Shown: positions 25,973-35,852 of the stretch, in pieces
How the letters are laid out: each line of letters starts with the position of its first letter
How positions within the stretch are numbered: the stretch's first letter is position 1
From: Streptococcus infantis
GTDB taxonomy: Bacteria; Bacillota; Bacilli; Lactobacillales; Streptococcaceae
DNA: 64,000 bases
Reading direction: 5' to 3'
NCBI RefSeq assembly: GCF_019929665.1
Contig: NZ_JAHZPZ010000001.1
Location: 496,001 to 560,000, forward strand
Notes under the pieces: generated by a model
What the model saw: only the letters and a program-made list of their open reading frames with translations
The model's database searches: none
Told to the model about the DNA's origin: nothing
Position numbers and translations under genes: made by a program

Positions 25973-26668
25973 ATGTCAGAAATTACACATGAAATTGATT
26001 CAAACTTCGCTGGTCGTTTAAATATTTTACGTGCTGGTGTGCTCGGAGCCAATGACGGGATCATTTCCATCGCTGGAGTTGTTATCGGGGTTGCCAGTGC
26101 AACCAGCAATATCTGGATAATCTTTCTTTCAGGTTTGGCTGCCATCTTAGCGGGTGCCTTCTCTATGGCTGGAGGTGAATATGTTTCAGTATCCACTCAA
26201 AAAGACACTGAAGAAGCCGCTGTAGCCCGTGAACAATTACTTTTGGATAAGGATATCGAGGCCGCAAAGAAATCTCTTTATGCTGCTTATCTTCAAAATG
26301 GTGAGTGTGAAACTTCAGCTCAACTTTTAGTCAATAAAGATTTTCTTAAAAATCCACTTAAAGCCTTAGTTGAAGAAAAATACGGAATCGAGTATGAAGA
26401 GTTTACAAATCCTTGGCATGCTGCAGCATCTAGCTTCATCGCTTTTGTTCTTGGTAGTCTACCACCAATGCTTTCCATTACCATTTTTCCAAGTGACTAT
26501 CGAATCCCTGCTACTGTTTTTATCGTTGTGATTTCTCTATTGATTACAGGTTATACCAGTGCAAAACTCGGAAAAGCCCCAACCAAAACAGCTATGATTC
26601 GTAACCTTTGTATCGGTCTTTTAACCATGGGAGTGACTTATCTATTGGGTCAGTTGTTTAGTATTTAA
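25973..26668 (+). CDS. VIT family transporter (iron/manganese)
   Basis: 231 residues from the ATG at 25973 (AAGGAG upstream); a longer start at 25877 reads through the promoter. Membrane protein of the vacuolar iron transporter/CCC1 family: first helix LGANDGIISIAGVVIG, then FSMAGGEYVSVSTQKDTEEA near residue 63 with the metal-binding Met/Gly/Glu, a helical cytoplasmic part, and three more helices. Probably exports Fe2+ or Mn2+; direction is not proven for bacteria. Confidence 0.9.
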   Translation: MSEITHEIDSNFAGRLNILRAGVLGANDGIISIAGVVIGVASATSNIWIIFLSGLAAILAGAFSMAGGEYVSVSTQKDTEEAAVAREQLLLDKDIEAAKKSLYAAYLQNGECETSAQLLVNKDFLKNPLKALVEEKYGIEYEEFTNPWHAAASSFIAFVLGSLPPMLSITIFPSDYRIPATVFIVVISLLITGYTSAKLGKAPTKTAMIRNLCIGLLTMGVTYLLGQLFSI

Positions 26669-26670
26669 AA

Positions 26671-26697
26671 AAGATACCTTACGGTATCTTTTTTTTA
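26671..26697 (+). terminator. Terminator after the VIT gene
   Basis: AAGATACC-TTAC-GGTATCTT then T-run. Confidence 0.9.
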
Positions 26698-26722
26698 TCC
26701 AAACATAAACAATTAAGTAAAA

Positions 26723-26995
26723 CTACCAAAACCAACCTTTATCATCATCAATTGGTTCAGCCTCTTTAATCTTACGTGGGCCAGTTCCGTACATTTCTGC
26801 TTCGATATCTTCCTTGGTAGGTAAGATAGTGGCTAGGATGATGTAAATGATGATTCCAAGCCCAAAGTTTGCGATTGTAAAGATAGCAAAAATGAAGCGC
26901 ACAAGAGTAACATCAAGGTCCCATTTATCAGAGAGTCCAGCAAGTACTCCTGATATCATACGATTTCGTCTCATTTTGTAAAAATTTTTATTCAT
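26723..26995 (-). CDS. PspC domain small membrane protein
   Basis: 90 residues. Begins with the PspC pattern (YKMRRNRMISGVLAGLSDKWDLD), one or two hydrophobic segments (VRFIFAIFTIANFG, LGIIIYIILATIL) and an acidic tail. Such proteins are membrane-stress related in other bacteria; role here unknown. It reads alone, after the sprT/tex pair. Confidence 0.85.
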   Translation of the reverse strand: MNKNFYKMRRNRMISGVLAGLSDKWDLDVTLVRFIFAIFTIANFGLGIIIYIILATILPTKEDIEAEMYGTGPRKIKEAEPIDDDKGWFW

Positions 26996-27055
26996 AGTTT
27001 GTACCTCTTTCGGTATTCTTGTAATAAGTATAACATGAAATAAAAACTGCTTGCA

Positions 27056-27505
27056 TCAGTCCTTAGGCGGATTTTGTAGGATAAGTTTACCACGACAGAG
27101 ACCACAACGATAACGTTTGGTATCAATTCGTCGCTTTCGTTGATAGGTTTGGCGACAAGTCTGACAAATATAGACTAGAAGTGGTGTTTGACTGACACTT
27201 GATAAGGGAGGAACAAAGCGGAGCCCGTCTACTTCTTTTAACAGTTTCTTAAAGGCTACATCTTTATGTTTATACCCCTTGCCCTCATAGTATAGATGAT
27301 AATGACAGAGTTCGTGACGGACAATTTTCCGAAAAACCTCTAAACCAAGTTCTTGATAGACTTTAGGATTAAAGTCTAAATGCCCATCCTTAGGGAAAAA
27401 TCGTCCACCTGTCGACCGTAGACGAGAATTCCATTGAGCTTGGTGTTTGAAAGGTTTCCCAAAGTCTTCTAAAGAAACTTGTCGAACGTAATTAGTTAGA
27501 TTCAT
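27056..27505 (-). CDS. SprT-like metal-dependent protein
   Basis: 149 residues. HELCH zinc-metallopeptidase motif in [19 protein letters not shown] near residue 58, and a C-terminal zinc ribbon with CQTC and CGLC pairs. The ATG at 27505 lies within the last codons of tex (14-base overlap), so it is translationally coupled. SprT family relates to DNA-protein crosslink proteases, but bacterial members are poorly studied. Confidence 0.9.
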   Translation of the reverse strand: MNLTNYVRQVSLEDFGKPFKHQAQWNSRLRSTGGRFFPKDGHLDFNPKVYQELGLEVFRKIVRHELCHYHLYYEGKGYKHKDVAFKKLLKEVDGLRFVPPLSSVSQTPLLVYICQTCRQTYQRKRRIDTKRYRCGLCRGKLILQNPPKD

Positions 27506-29621
27506 CTGGTGCAATGAGCGACAGATTTACTTTTTCGCGTTGGACATCGATTTTCTTTACCCAAACGGTTACCAAATCACCAACTGAAACGACTTGACTC
27601 GGATGCTTGATGAATTTCTTGCTCATGTGAGAGATATGAATCAGGCCATCCTCGTGAATACCAATGTCAACAAAGGCACCGAAGTCTACAACGTTACGAA
27701 CGACACCTTCAAGCTTTTGACCGATTTTTAAATCCTTGATATCCAAGACATCCTGGCGAAGGACCGGAGCATCGAAAGAATCACGGAAATCACGGCCTGG
27801 TTTGAGAAGATCTGCAATAATATCTTTGAGGGTTTCTTGACCGAGGTCTAGCTCTTGAGCCATTTCACTAACTGATATAGACTTGAGTTTTGCTTGTGCT
27901 TCTTCGTTTAGGTCCTTAATGTCCAAACGTTTGAAAAGTTCCTTGACGGCAGCATAGTTTTCTGGGTGAACACCTGTATTGTCAAGGATATTGCTACTTT
28001 CAGGGATACGGAGAAAACCTGCAGCCTGTTCAAAGGCTTTTGCTCCTAAACGAGGAACTTTCTTGATTTGGGCGCGTGATGTAATTTTTCCTTCTTCTTC
28101 ACGGTACTTCACGATATTTTCAGAGATTGTTTTGTTAAGCCCAGCTACGTGTGAAAGTAAGGCTGGACTAGCTGTATTGACATTGACACCAACTTGGTTA
28201 ACTACTGTATCAACAACAAAGTCTAGACTTTCAGACAGTTTCTTTTGACTAACATCGTGCTGATATTGACCGACACCGATGGATTTGGGATCAATTTTAA
28301 CCAATTCAGCAAGTGGGTCTTGCAAGCGACGAGCAATAGAAATAGCAGAGCGTTTCTCAACAGTTAACTCTGGAAACTCTTGACGAGCAAGTTCACTAGC
28401 TGAGTAGACAGATGCCCCGCTTTCATTGACAATGACATAGCTGACCTCAGGAAAATCTTTAAGTACTTCAGCGACGAAGGCTTCACTCTCACGACTAGCA
28501 GTACCATTACCTATGGCAATGATTTCAACACCATATTGGCCAATCAAATCTGCCAAATCTCTCTTTGCTTCTTCAATCTGACGAGCTGAAGCTGGTTTGA
28601 CTGGATAAATGACTTGCGTTGTCAGCATCTTCCCAGTAGCATCTACGACCGCAAGCTTAGCACCTGTACGAAAGGCAGGATCAAATCCAAGGACCACGCG
28701 CCCCTTAAGAGGTGCAACAAGGAGAAGATTTCGAAGGTTTTCTGAGAAGAGTTGGATAGCTCCTTCTTCTGCCTTCTCTGTTAGTTCAGTGCGAATACGA
28801 CGCTCAATAGCTGGTAATACTTTTTTCTTAACAGATTGCTGAATAACTTCGTCAATATAGGCGTTCTTAACCTTAAAACGAACATTAAAGAAAGATAGAA
28901 TACGATCAGTCGCATGCTCAAAGCCAATTTTCAAAATGCCTAGCTTCTCACCACGATTAAGGGCAAGCGTACGGTAACCTTGCATGTTTGCAACTGTCTC
29001 TGAGAAATCGTAATAAATCTGAAAGACTTGCTTTTCATCTAGAGTTTCGTCTTTAAGTTGAGAAGTAATCTTAGAGCGTCTAAGTACCTCTTGATATGTC
29101 ATTGAACGTAAAGAAACATCCTCGGATAGTGCTTCAACCAAGATGTCTACAGCCCCAGCCAAAGCTTCTTGAGGAGTTTCGAAACCTTCACAGACAAATG
29201 CTTCTGCTTCTTTTTCTAGGTTAGAAACATTTTGTAAAATTAAACGAGCAAGTGGAAAAAGTCCAGCCTCACGCGCAATCGTTGCCTTGGTGCGACGTTT
29301 CTCCTTATAGGGAAGATAGAGTTCTTCTACATCTGCGAGTTTTTCAGCTGCTAAAATAGCTTCTTCCAATTCCTTTGTTAGCTTGCCTTGCTCTTTGATT
29401 TTTGCTAAGACCGCTTCCTTGCGATCATTTAGAGTAGTTAAACTCTTATCGAGGTCGATAATAGCTTTAATAGCTACCTCATCTAGACTTCCGGTCATAT
29501 CTTTCCGATAACGGGCGATAAAGGGGATAGTTGCTCCTTCTGCTGTCAAAGACAAGACAGTATCAATCTGCTTTAAAGTTACACCCAAATCTTGGGAAAT
29601 TTTTTCATATTTTTTATCCAT
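27492..29621 (-). CDS. tex: Tex family RNA-binding transcription accessory protein
   Basis: 709 residues, full length. N-terminal helical region, YqgF/RNase H-like domain near residue 315 ([20 protein letters not shown]), helix-hairpin-helix near 485-560 and a C-terminal S1 domain ([20 protein letters not shown] near 634). Nucleic-acid-binding protein linked to transcription and toxin expression in other bacteria. Upstream of and overlapping sprT. Confidence 0.95.
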   Translation of the reverse strand: MDKKYEKISQDLGVTLKQIDTVLSLTAEGATIPFIARYRKDMTGSLDEVAIKAIIDLDKSLTTLNDRKEAVLAKIKEQGKLTKELEEAILAAEKLADVEELYLPYKEKRRTKATIAREAGLFPLARLILQNVSNLEKEAEAFVCEGFETPQEALAGAVDILVEALSEDVSLRSMTYQEVLRRSKITSQLKDETLDEKQVFQIYYDFSETVANMQGYRTLALNRGEKLGILKIGFEHATDRILSFFNVRFKVKNAYIDEVIQQSVKKKVLPAIERRIRTELTEKAEEGAIQLFSENLRNLLLVAPLKGRVVLGFDPAFRTGAKLAVVDATGKMLTTQVIYPVKPASARQIEEAKRDLADLIGQYGVEIIAIGNGTASRESEAFVAEVLKDFPEVSYVIVNESGASVYSASELARQEFPELTVEKRSAISIARRLQDPLAELVKIDPKSIGVGQYQHDVSQKKLSESLDFVVDTVVNQVGVNVNTASPALLSHVAGLNKTISENIVKYREEEGKITSRAQIKKVPRLGAKAFEQAAGFLRIPESSNILDNTGVHPENYAAVKELFKRLDIKDLNEEAQAKLKSISVSEMAQELDLGQETLKDIIADLLKPGRDFRDSFDAPVLRQDVLDIKDLKIGQKLEGVVRNVVDFGAFVDIGIHEDGLIHISHMSKKFIKHPSQVVSVGDLVTVWVKKIDVQREKVNLSLIAPDESN

Positions 29622-29775
29622 GAAACTATTATACCATAAGGAAGAAAGCTTGTTTTCATTAATTTGTTGCTTTCATTCAACTTTATAAAGATAAAACCAT
29701 GTTTATTTTAAAATCCAACTATTTCTTAGAAATAATAGTATAATAGTGTTAACTAAAAGAATCGAGGTATGCCTT

Positions 29776-29907
29776 ATGGCTGTTAAATTTACAAAAACTG
29801 ATGACTTAGATAAGATGTTCGAAGAATTCGCTAAACTACCTGACTTGAAGCAAGTAACATTTCCAGACGACAAAGAAAAGAAAGATAAGGCAGAAAAGAA
29901 AAAATAG
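29776..29907 (+). CDS. SPJ_0845-type small protein
   Basis: 43 residues (MAVKFTKTDDLDKMF..., ending in a Lys-rich tail). Start ATG after GAGGTATGCCTT; a TATAAT-like box lies near 29740. It matches a small conserved streptococcal protein that automatic gene finders often miss. Its stop codon is immediately followed by the ATG of the permease, so the two are co-expressed. Function unknown. Confidence 0.75.
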   Translation: MAVKFTKTDDLDKMFEEFAKLPDLKQVTFPDDKEKKDKAEKKK

Positions 29908-30813
29908 ATGACACTCTTTCAAAGTTTACCTTCTAGTGTGCTACAAGCTGGCGCCATTTTTCTTTCAATTATCATTGAAGCTTTACCCTTTGTCTTAATC
30001 GGTAGCATCATCTCTGGTGCCATTGAAGTCTATGTCACACCTGAGAAGGTCTATAAGTTTCTCCCTAAAAATCGCTTGGGGAGAATCTTTTTTGGTAGCT
30101 TCATCGGTTTCCTCTTCCCTTCTTGCGAGTGTGGAATCGTTCCTATCATCAATCGCTTTTTAGAAAAGAAGGTTCCTAGCTATACAGCGGTACCTTTTCT
30201 AGTAACGGCTCCTATCATCAATCCTATCGTACTTTTTGCGACCTATTCAGCTTTTGGTAATTCAATTCAAATGGTTTTCCTAAGAGCTTTGGGCGCGATT
30301 CTAGTTGCTACTATATTGGGTGTCTTTCTTGGTTTTGTATGGGAGGAACCTATCCAAAAAGAAAATAGATTGGCTTGTCATGAGCATGATTTCTCTCACT
30401 TAACTAAAAGTCAAAAAATCCTTCAGGTCTTTATCCAAGCTATTGATGAATTCTTTGATATGGGGCGTTACTTGGTCTTTGGCTGTCTTTTTGCAAGTAT
30501 AGTCCAAGTCTATGTTCCAACTCGTATCCTGACATCTATCAGCGCAACACCACTACTTGCGATTGTTCTTCTGATGATCTTGTCCTTCCTTCTATCACTC
30601 TGTAGTGAAGCTGATGCCTTTATCGGCTCTTCTCTTCTATCAAGTTTTGGCTTTGCTCCAGTACTTGCCTTTCTGGTAATAGGTCCCATGCTTGATGTCA
30701 AGAACCTCCTCATGATGAAGAACTATCTCAAAACTCGCTTTATTTGGCAGTTCATGACAATTGTAACTCTTGTTGTTCTTGTCTATTCTTATTTAGTCGG
30801 AGTAATGCTATGA
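29908..30813 (+). CDS. Permease of the DUF318 / ArsP-like family
   Basis: 301 residues, about eight hydrophobic segments. The family motif FLFPSCECGIVPIINR near residue 70 (conserved Cys-Glu-Cys) and SFLLSLCSEADAFIG near 230 are visible. Related permeases export organoarsenicals or are linked to metal or redox traits; substrate here unknown. It starts right after the small protein and overlaps the next gene by ATGA; together they form the two-part TIGR03943-associated transporter. Confidence 0.87.
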   Translation: MTLFQSLPSSVLQAGAIFLSIIIEALPFVLIGSIISGAIEVYVTPEKVYKFLPKNRLGRIFFGSFIGFLFPSCECGIVPIINRFLEKKVPSYTAVPFLVTAPIINPIVLFATYSAFGNSIQMVFLRALGAILVATILGVFLGFVWEEPIQKENRLACHEHDFSHLTKSQKILQVFIQAIDEFFDMGRYLVFGCLFASIVQVYVPTRILTSISATPLLAIVLLMILSFLLSLCSEADAFIGSSLLSSFGFAPVLAFLVIGPMLDVKNLLMMKNYLKTRFIWQFMTIVTLVVLVYSYLVGVML

Positions 30814-31625
30814 TTCGATTTTTTATCTTATTTGGCTATTTTATCTTAACCCTTTATTTGTACCTATCAGGTAAGCTCAATCAGTATCTAAACCTCCATT
30901 ACTCTTATCTGGCTTATATCACCATGGTTTTGTCATTGTTCCTAGCCATCGTTCAAGCCTATATTTGCTTCAAGCGTTTGAAAGAACATAGCCACTTACA
31001 CAGCTATTCAGCCAAGCTTGCTAGTTTTGTCCTCTTAAGTTTGCCTTTGTTAGTTGGATTTACATTTCCAACAGTTACTCTGGATTCACAAACAGTATCG
31101 GCAAAAGGATATTATTTCCCTTTGTCGGAAGGAACTGACAAGGCAATCCAAGCAAGTGAAGGAACGAGCAGTCAGTATCTTAAGCCGGATACCAGTCGCT
31201 TTTATTCACAAACAGCTTATGAAAATATTATTCGGAAGAGTGCTGATAAATACTTAGCTCAATCTAGTATAGTTATCAATGATGAAAATTACCTAGAGGT
31301 CATGGAAGCTATCTATGATTATCCAAATGAGTTTGAAGGTAAGGAAATAGAGTTTACTGGTTTTGTCTACAACGATCCAAATCATACCAATAGTCAATTT
31401 GTTTTTCGCTTTGGTATTATGCACTGTATCGCTGATTCAGGAGTTTTTGGCCTTTTGACTACAGGAAACACCAATCAGTACGAAAATAACACTTGGGTCA
31501 GAGTCAAAGGCAAGATTAGGAATCACTATCACAAAGAACTCAACCAAGTCCTCCCAACCCTTGAAGTCCAGTCCTTCATCAAAGTAGACAAACCCGAAAA
31601 TACTTATGTTTACAAAGAATTTTAA
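30810..31625 (+). CDS. TIGR03943 family protein, permease partner
   Basis: 271 residues from the ATG at 30810 that overlaps the permease stop. N-terminal membrane helices (FFILFGYFILTLYLYLSG; MVLSLFLAIVQAYIC; FVLLSLPLLVGFTFP), then an extracellular domain of about 170 residues with FRFGIMHCIADSGVFG near 213. Always paired with the DUF318 permease, so it is likely a subunit; what the complex moves is unknown. Confidence 0.85.
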   Translation: MIRFFILFGYFILTLYLYLSGKLNQYLNLHYSYLAYITMVLSLFLAIVQAYICFKRLKEHSHLHSYSAKLASFVLLSLPLLVGFTFPTVTLDSQTVSAKGYYFPLSEGTDKAIQASEGTSSQYLKPDTSRFYSQTAYENIIRKSADKYLAQSSIVINDENYLEVMEAIYDYPNEFEGKEIEFTGFVYNDPNHTNSQFVFRFGIMHCIADSGVFGLLTTGNTNQYENNTWVRVKGKIRNHYHKELNQVLPTLEVQSFIKVDKPENTYVYKEF

Positions 31626-31652
31626 AAAGTAGCCTGAGAGGGCTACTTTTTC
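31624..31652 (+). terminator. Terminator after the permease pair
   Basis: AAAAAGTAGCC-TGAGAG-GGCTACTTTTT. Confidence 0.9.
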
Positions 31653-31765
31653 TTGTTTAGTAAGGTTGAATGTTTGACATATTCAAAATATTAGTTTTCT
31701 GAATTACAGAATTCTAATACTGTCTGTTTGTCTATTTTTTTCTTATAGGATTTAAACATCCAAAC

Positions 31766-32179
31766 TTAATTCTTGCCATTAACTCTAAATGAATGTTCAG
31801 AAATCCATTTGGTGTAGCTAGATAATCTTTCATCTGTTAAGGATTCTACTGCAATAGTTACACACATATCGACCGCTTCCTCAACTGTTACAGAAAAAAG
31901 ATAGCCATTCAACTGTAGAAATTTCACCAATACGAAGAAAGCAGTTCGTTTATTAGCATTGGCAAAAACATGCTTTTTGATCAATTGGACAAATAGTATT
32001 GTTGCCTTATCAAAAATTGTTGGATAAAGAGGTTTACCGAAGACAAATTGCTCTGGTAAATTGACAATCATATTTAAGGCAGAAGGACTAACTGTCTGAA
32101 TTTTTTCATTAGGTGAATACCGTTGAATTGCTAAAGCATTGATTTTTTCAATTTGCTTTTCTGTCAGATAGACTGTCAT
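31766..32179 (-). CDS. doc: Death-on-curing (Doc/Fic) family toxin
   Basis: 137 residues. The Fic-fold motif is HVFANANKRTAFF near residue 68 (HxFxxANKR, Doc type). Doc proteins phosphorylate elongation factor Tu and stop translation. Overlaps the antitoxin gene by 4 bases (ATGA), antitoxin first, which is the usual toxin-antitoxin order. Intact active-site motif suggests an active toxin. Confidence 0.88.
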   Translation of the reverse strand: MTVYLTEKQIEKINALAIQRYSPNEKIQTVSPSALNMIVNLPEQFVFGKPLYPTIFDKATILFVQLIKKHVFANANKRTAFFVLVKFLQLNGYLFSVTVEEAVDMCVTIAVESLTDERLSSYTKWISEHSFRVNGKN

Positions 32180-32412
32180 TTTTCCACCAAAGCTTTGAAA
32201 ACATCATCGTATTCGTCAAAAATTTTGTCCAAATTTAAGTCAAAGGCATCATCAGTTACATAAGAAATCTGATGTCCAGACTCTTCGGGAGTAAAGATAA
32301 TTTCACCACTTGGTAACAATTTTGCTTCGTATTTTACACCACTTGGAATATTGAATTCACTTGGAATGGTGATGGTGATTGAATTTCCTTGTTTTCTTGT
32401 TTTTACTACCAT
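32176..32412 (-). CDS. AbrB/MazE-type antitoxin of the Doc pair
   Basis: 78 residues. N-terminal SpoVT-AbrB DNA-binding fold (VVKTRKQGNSITITIPSEF), acidic C-terminal tail (LDKIFDEYDDVFKALVEK) fitting a toxin-neutralising segment. Start after GAGGAAATCAG. An AbrB-type partner rather than Phd-type is less usual for Doc. Confidence 0.82.
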   Translation of the reverse strand: MVVKTRKQGNSITITIPSEFNIPSGVKYEAKLLPSGEIIFTPEESGHQISYVTDDAFDLNLDKIFDEYDDVFKALVEK

Positions 32413-32475
32413 CTGATTTCCTCCTTTGAAGTATTATAACAAATAATTACCGTAATTACAATAAGAGGATATCAG

Positions 32476-32613
32476 TCAGAATACTCCTGCATGAGAGATT
32501 TCTTCAAACAACTCATCCGAATAAACCGAATAAGCATTTGGATCAGGCGCTTGGTGGTCGTTCATTTCTTGACCACATCTACATGTCCATTTCCCATAAT
32601 TAACCTCAGTCAC
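32476..32613 (-). CDS. Possible 45-residue CxC protein
   Basis: A GTG-started reading frame on the minus strand gives MTEVNYGKWTCRCGQEMNDH and ends EEISHAGVF. The CxC pair and Trp suggest half of a zinc ribbon. There is no good ribosome site and no close ATG. It may be a genuine small protein or the tail of a lost gene. The 345-base gap otherwise shows nothing except the aguB terminator. Confidence 0.35.
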   Translation of the reverse strand: MTEVNYGKWTCRCGQEMNDHQAPDPNAYSVYSDELFEEISHAGVF

Positions 32614-32732
32614 TACTTAATTCTTCAAGAATAAATTGATTGAGAGCTCACCAATCTCTCTTATCATTCTTACACTATGTTCATTTTATCAGAATCCTGG
32701 GACATTATCAAAAATTATTATAGTATATATAG

Positions 32733-32757
32733 AAAAAAGCCTATAGTAGGCTTTTTC
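32733..32757 (-). terminator. Terminator of the polyamine operon
   Basis: AAAAAGCCTA-TAG-TAGGCTTTTT; directly after aguB on the minus strand. Confidence 0.9.
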
Positions 32758-33633
32758 TCATTTCACGATATCTTTATACATATCTGGTCTTCTATCTCTA
32801 AAGAGACCCCAGTTCAGGCGCTCATTTGCTCCCTTGTCAAGGTCATAAGTGGTTAAGAGGATTGCTTCATCTTGTCGTTCAGCTTGACTTAAAATAGCTC
32901 CTGTTTCATCGGTCATAAAGGATGAACCGTAGAAATTCAGACTGGAACTTTGTCCTCCATTTTCCTCGCAAGGAATGACTTCTTCCAAACCATAACGATT
33001 AGCAGCAATAACTGGGACAATATTTGCTGCTGCGTGTCCTTGCATGGTACGTTGCCAATGACCACAACTATCTGTATCCAAAATAGGTTCTGAACCAATG
33101 GCTGTTGGATAAAAGAGTAATTCTGCACCATTTAACGCAAGACTACGGGCAGTTTCAGGGAACCATTGATCCCAACAGATCCCGATACCAATCTTAGCAT
33201 AGCGAGTGTCCCAGACCTTGAATCCAGTATTTCCAGGAGTAAAGAAGAATTTCTCCTGATAATAATGGTCATCTGGTATATGAGTTTTACGATAAACTCC
33301 TAGTACTTCTCCATCCGCATCAATGACAGCAATGGAATTGTATAAGACATTACCATCTTTTTCATAGAAACTAATTGGTAAAACGACCTTTAGCTCCTTG
33401 GCAATTACTTTAAAATGCTGAATGGCCGTATTCTCTGTCACCGACTGGGCATACTGGTAGTAGTCATACTGACGCTCCTGACAGAAATAGGGACGTTCAA
33501 ATAATTCTGGTAAAAGAATGATCTGGGCTCCTTGCTCAGCAGCTTGTCGAACTAAACGTTCAGCTGTTTGGATATTGGTTTCCACATCCTTAGTGCATTG
33601 CATCTGAATAGCTGCAACCGTTACATTTCTCAT
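32758..33633 (-). CDS. aguB: N-carbamoylputrescine amidase
   Basis: Hydrolyses N-carbamoylputrescine to putrescine, CO2 and ammonia. 291 residues of the nitrilase family. The Glu-Lys-Cys triad is visible: Glu in LLPELFERPYF near residue 42, Lys in YRKTHIPDD near 121, Cys in GIGICWDQWFPE near 158. Last gene of the polyamine operon, 9 bases after aguA. Confidence 0.95.
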   Translation of the reverse strand: MRNVTVAAIQMQCTKDVETNIQTAERLVRQAAEQGAQIILLPELFERPYFCQERQYDYYQYAQSVTENTAIQHFKVIAKELKVVLPISFYEKDGNVLYNSIAVIDADGEVLGVYRKTHIPDDHYYQEKFFFTPGNTGFKVWDTRYAKIGIGICWDQWFPETARSLALNGAELLFYPTAIGSEPILDTDSCGHWQRTMQGHAAANIVPVIAANRYGLEEVIPCEENGGQSSSLNFYGSSFMTDETGAILSQAERQDEAILLTTYDLDKGANERLNWGLFRDRRPDMYKDIVK

Positions 33634-33642
33634 CTTTTTCTC

Positions 33643-34728
33643 CTATTCTGGAATTTGTTGGGTAATGCAGTGGATATTTCCACCACCTAATAGAATATCT
33701 CTTGCAGGAATTCCGACAACATCGCGGTCTGGGAAACACTGGCTCAGAATATTCAAGGCCACTTGGTCGTTAGCATCCTGAAATTGTGGCACTAATATAG
33801 ATTTATTAGCAATGTAAAAATTTACATAGGAAGCTGCTAAACGTTCCCCTGCATAACGCTCCTCTTCGCCTTCTTCATAAGAATAGCCCGGTAAATCTTC
33901 CTCTGTAACTACTTGATGAATAGCTGGGATTGGAAGTTTATGAATAGTGAAACTCCGGCCTTTTGCATCAGTTTCCTTCTCTAAGAGAGCTAAATCAGCT
34001 GCAGACATGGCATACTGAGGATCATCTTGGTCGTCCGTCCAAGCTAAAACAAGCTCTGCAGGACCAACAAATGCTGCAACATTGTCGACGTGTTCATTTG
34101 TCTCGTCTTGATAAATACCATAAGGAAGCCAGATAACTTTTTCGGCACCAAGACTCTCTAGTAAGGTCTTTTCAATCTCCTCTTTAGTCAGGTGAGGATT
34201 ACGACCAGGACTGAGAAGGCAACTTTCAGTCACAAAAATGGTTCCTTGACCGTCACTGTGAATAGCTCCACCTTCCAGTACAAATGGTTTGGCATCGTAA
34301 ACAGGTATTTCCAACTCATCAGCAAAACGACTGGCTACTTGGTCATCTGCTTCATAGTCTTGGTAAAGACCGTCAACAGCACCACCCCATGCATTGAAAG
34401 ACCAATCTACCGCCAACTTTTCCCTTTGATCATTGAGGAGAATGGTCGGACCTGTATCGCGCGCCCAGGCATCATTTGTCGGAATATCTAGATAAACAAC
34501 CTTGTCTCCAAGATAGGATTGTGCTTCAGATAGATAGTCCTCCTCAACCAAAAGGTAGACTGTTTCCCCTTGGGCAATGGTTTTGATAATCTGGCTAAAT
34601 GCTTTTTTTGCAGCCTTTCCTTGAAAAGGCCAAGACCCTGGTCGAGTCGGCCATATCATGAGAGTTCCATGATGGGGTTCATACTCGGCTGGCATACGAT
34701 AGCCTAATTTTTTGGGACTGTCCATCAT
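33643..34728 (-). CDS. aguA: Agmatine deiminase
   Basis: Converts agmatine to N-carbamoylputrescine and ammonia. 361 residues. Guanidine-modifying fold: [10 protein letters not shown] near residue 26, [11 protein letters not shown] near 85, [12 protein letters not shown] near 208 (catalytic His), and [11 protein letters not shown] with the nucleophile Cys at the C-terminus. Overlaps nspC by 4 bases. Confidence 0.96.
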   Translation of the reverse strand: MMDSPKKLGYRMPAEYEPHHGTLMIWPTRPGSWPFQGKAAKKAFSQIIKTIAQGETVYLLVEEDYLSEAQSYLGDKVVYLDIPTNDAWARDTGPTILLNDQREKLAVDWSFNAWGGAVDGLYQDYEADDQVASRFADELEIPVYDAKPFVLEGGAIHSDGQGTIFVTESCLLSPGRNPHLTKEEIEKTLLESLGAEKVIWLPYGIYQDETNEHVDNVAAFVGPAELVLAWTDDQDDPQYAMSAADLALLEKETDAKGRSFTIHKLPIPAIHQVVTEEDLPGYSYEEGEEERYAGERLAASYVNFYIANKSILVPQFQDANDQVALNILSQCFPDRDVVGIPARDILLGGGNIHCITQQIPE

Positions 34729-35852
34729 GATAATCTCTCCTTAAAGTCTTGATAGCCAAATGCTTTGACTAGACTGCACTCACCCTCTTTATCCATGAGA
34801 TACAAACTTGGAAGCCCAATGCCGTTAAAGGTATTATTTTTGACAAATGAGTAAATAGCCATGTCTTCAAAATAGAGGCGATCGCCAATTTCAATCTGTT
34901 TTTCAAAGCTGTAATCCCCAATGATATCGCCTGTTAGACAGGTATTGGAAGAAAGTCTATAGGTATATGCCTTTTCTTGCGCTTCAAAACCATCTCTCAA
35001 TGGGGGACGATAAGGCATCTCAAGAACATCTGGCATATGGCAGCTTGCTGAAGCATCTAACACCAAGGTCTCAATTCCATTTTCAACAATGTCCAAGACT
35101 TCTGTCGCTAGATAGCCCGCATTAAGGGCAATGGCTTCACCTGGTTCGACATAGACATCAAGGTTATAAGTTTCTCGAATACGTTTAATCTCAGTAATCA
35201 GTAAGTCCACATCGTAATCTTCTCTTGTGATGTGGTGTCCACCGCCCATATTGAGCCATTTAACTTGGTGCAAATAGGCACCAAACTGGTCTTCAACTGC
35301 TTTCAAAGTCGTTTGTAAATCATCTGCCCCTTGCTCACAGAGGGTATGAAAATGAAGTCCGTCAACCAAATCCAATAGATCACTTGGTATCTTATCCAAA
35401 GTTACTCCAAAACGAGAGCCGGGAGCACAGGGGTCATAAAGCGCGTGGTCACCCTGCGTTGAACATTGAGGATTGATGCGAAGACCCACACTGATACCAG
35501 CCTCACGACAACGTTGACCATACTTTCGAAGTTGTCTCTCTGAGTTAAAATCAATATGATCAGATATTTGCAGTAGCTCTTCCATATCTGATTCCTTGAA
35601 AGCAGGCGCAAATACATGGACTTCCCCCGGAAACTCTTCTCTAGCTAACTTCGCTTCATAGAGTCCACTAGCTGTCGTACCTGATAGATACTGGCTAATC
35701 AAAGGATAGGTTTTATAGAGAGAATAAGCCTTTTGAGCTAGCAAAACCTTACAACCTGCCTTTTCCTGAACCTCTTGTAGAATGCGGCAATTCTCTTCTA
35801 ATTTTCCTAAGTCAATGATATAAGAAGGCGTTGGTACTTGTTCTAATTTCAT
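34725..35852 (-). CDS. nspC: Carboxynorspermidine decarboxylase
   Basis: PLP enzyme of the alanine-racemase fold that decarboxylates carboxy(nor)spermidine. 375 residues. The PLP lysine is in [12 protein letters not shown] near residue 41; [12 protein letters not shown] near 212 and [14 protein letters not shown] near 243 are cofactor and substrate loops. Together with the dehydrogenase encoded upstream it forms the carboxyspermidine route to spermidine. Its ATG shares a base with the lys1 stop. Confidence 0.94.
   Translation of the reverse strand: MKLEQVPTPSYIIDLGKLEENCRILQEVQEKAGCKVLLAQKAYSLYKTYPLISQYLSGTTASGLYEAKLAREEFPGEVHVFAPAFKESDMEELLQISDHIDFNSERQLRKYGQRCREAGISVGLRINPQCSTQGDHALYDPCAPGSRFGVTLDKIPSDLLDLVDGLHFHTLCEQGADDLQTTLKAVEDQFGAYLHQVKWLNMGGGHHITREDYDVDLLITEIKRIRETYNLDVYVEPGEAIALNAGYLATEVLDIVENGIETLVLDASASCHMPDVLEMPYRPPLRDGFEAQEKAYTYRLSSNTCLTGDIIGDYSFEKQIEIGDRLYFEDMAIYSFVKNNTFNGIGLPSLYLMDKEGECSLVKAFGYQDFKERLS

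Noticed and set aside
30744..30809. Longer start of the TIGR03943 protein
   Set aside because: Would overlap the permease by 70 bases; ATG at 30810 gives the usual ATGA coupling.
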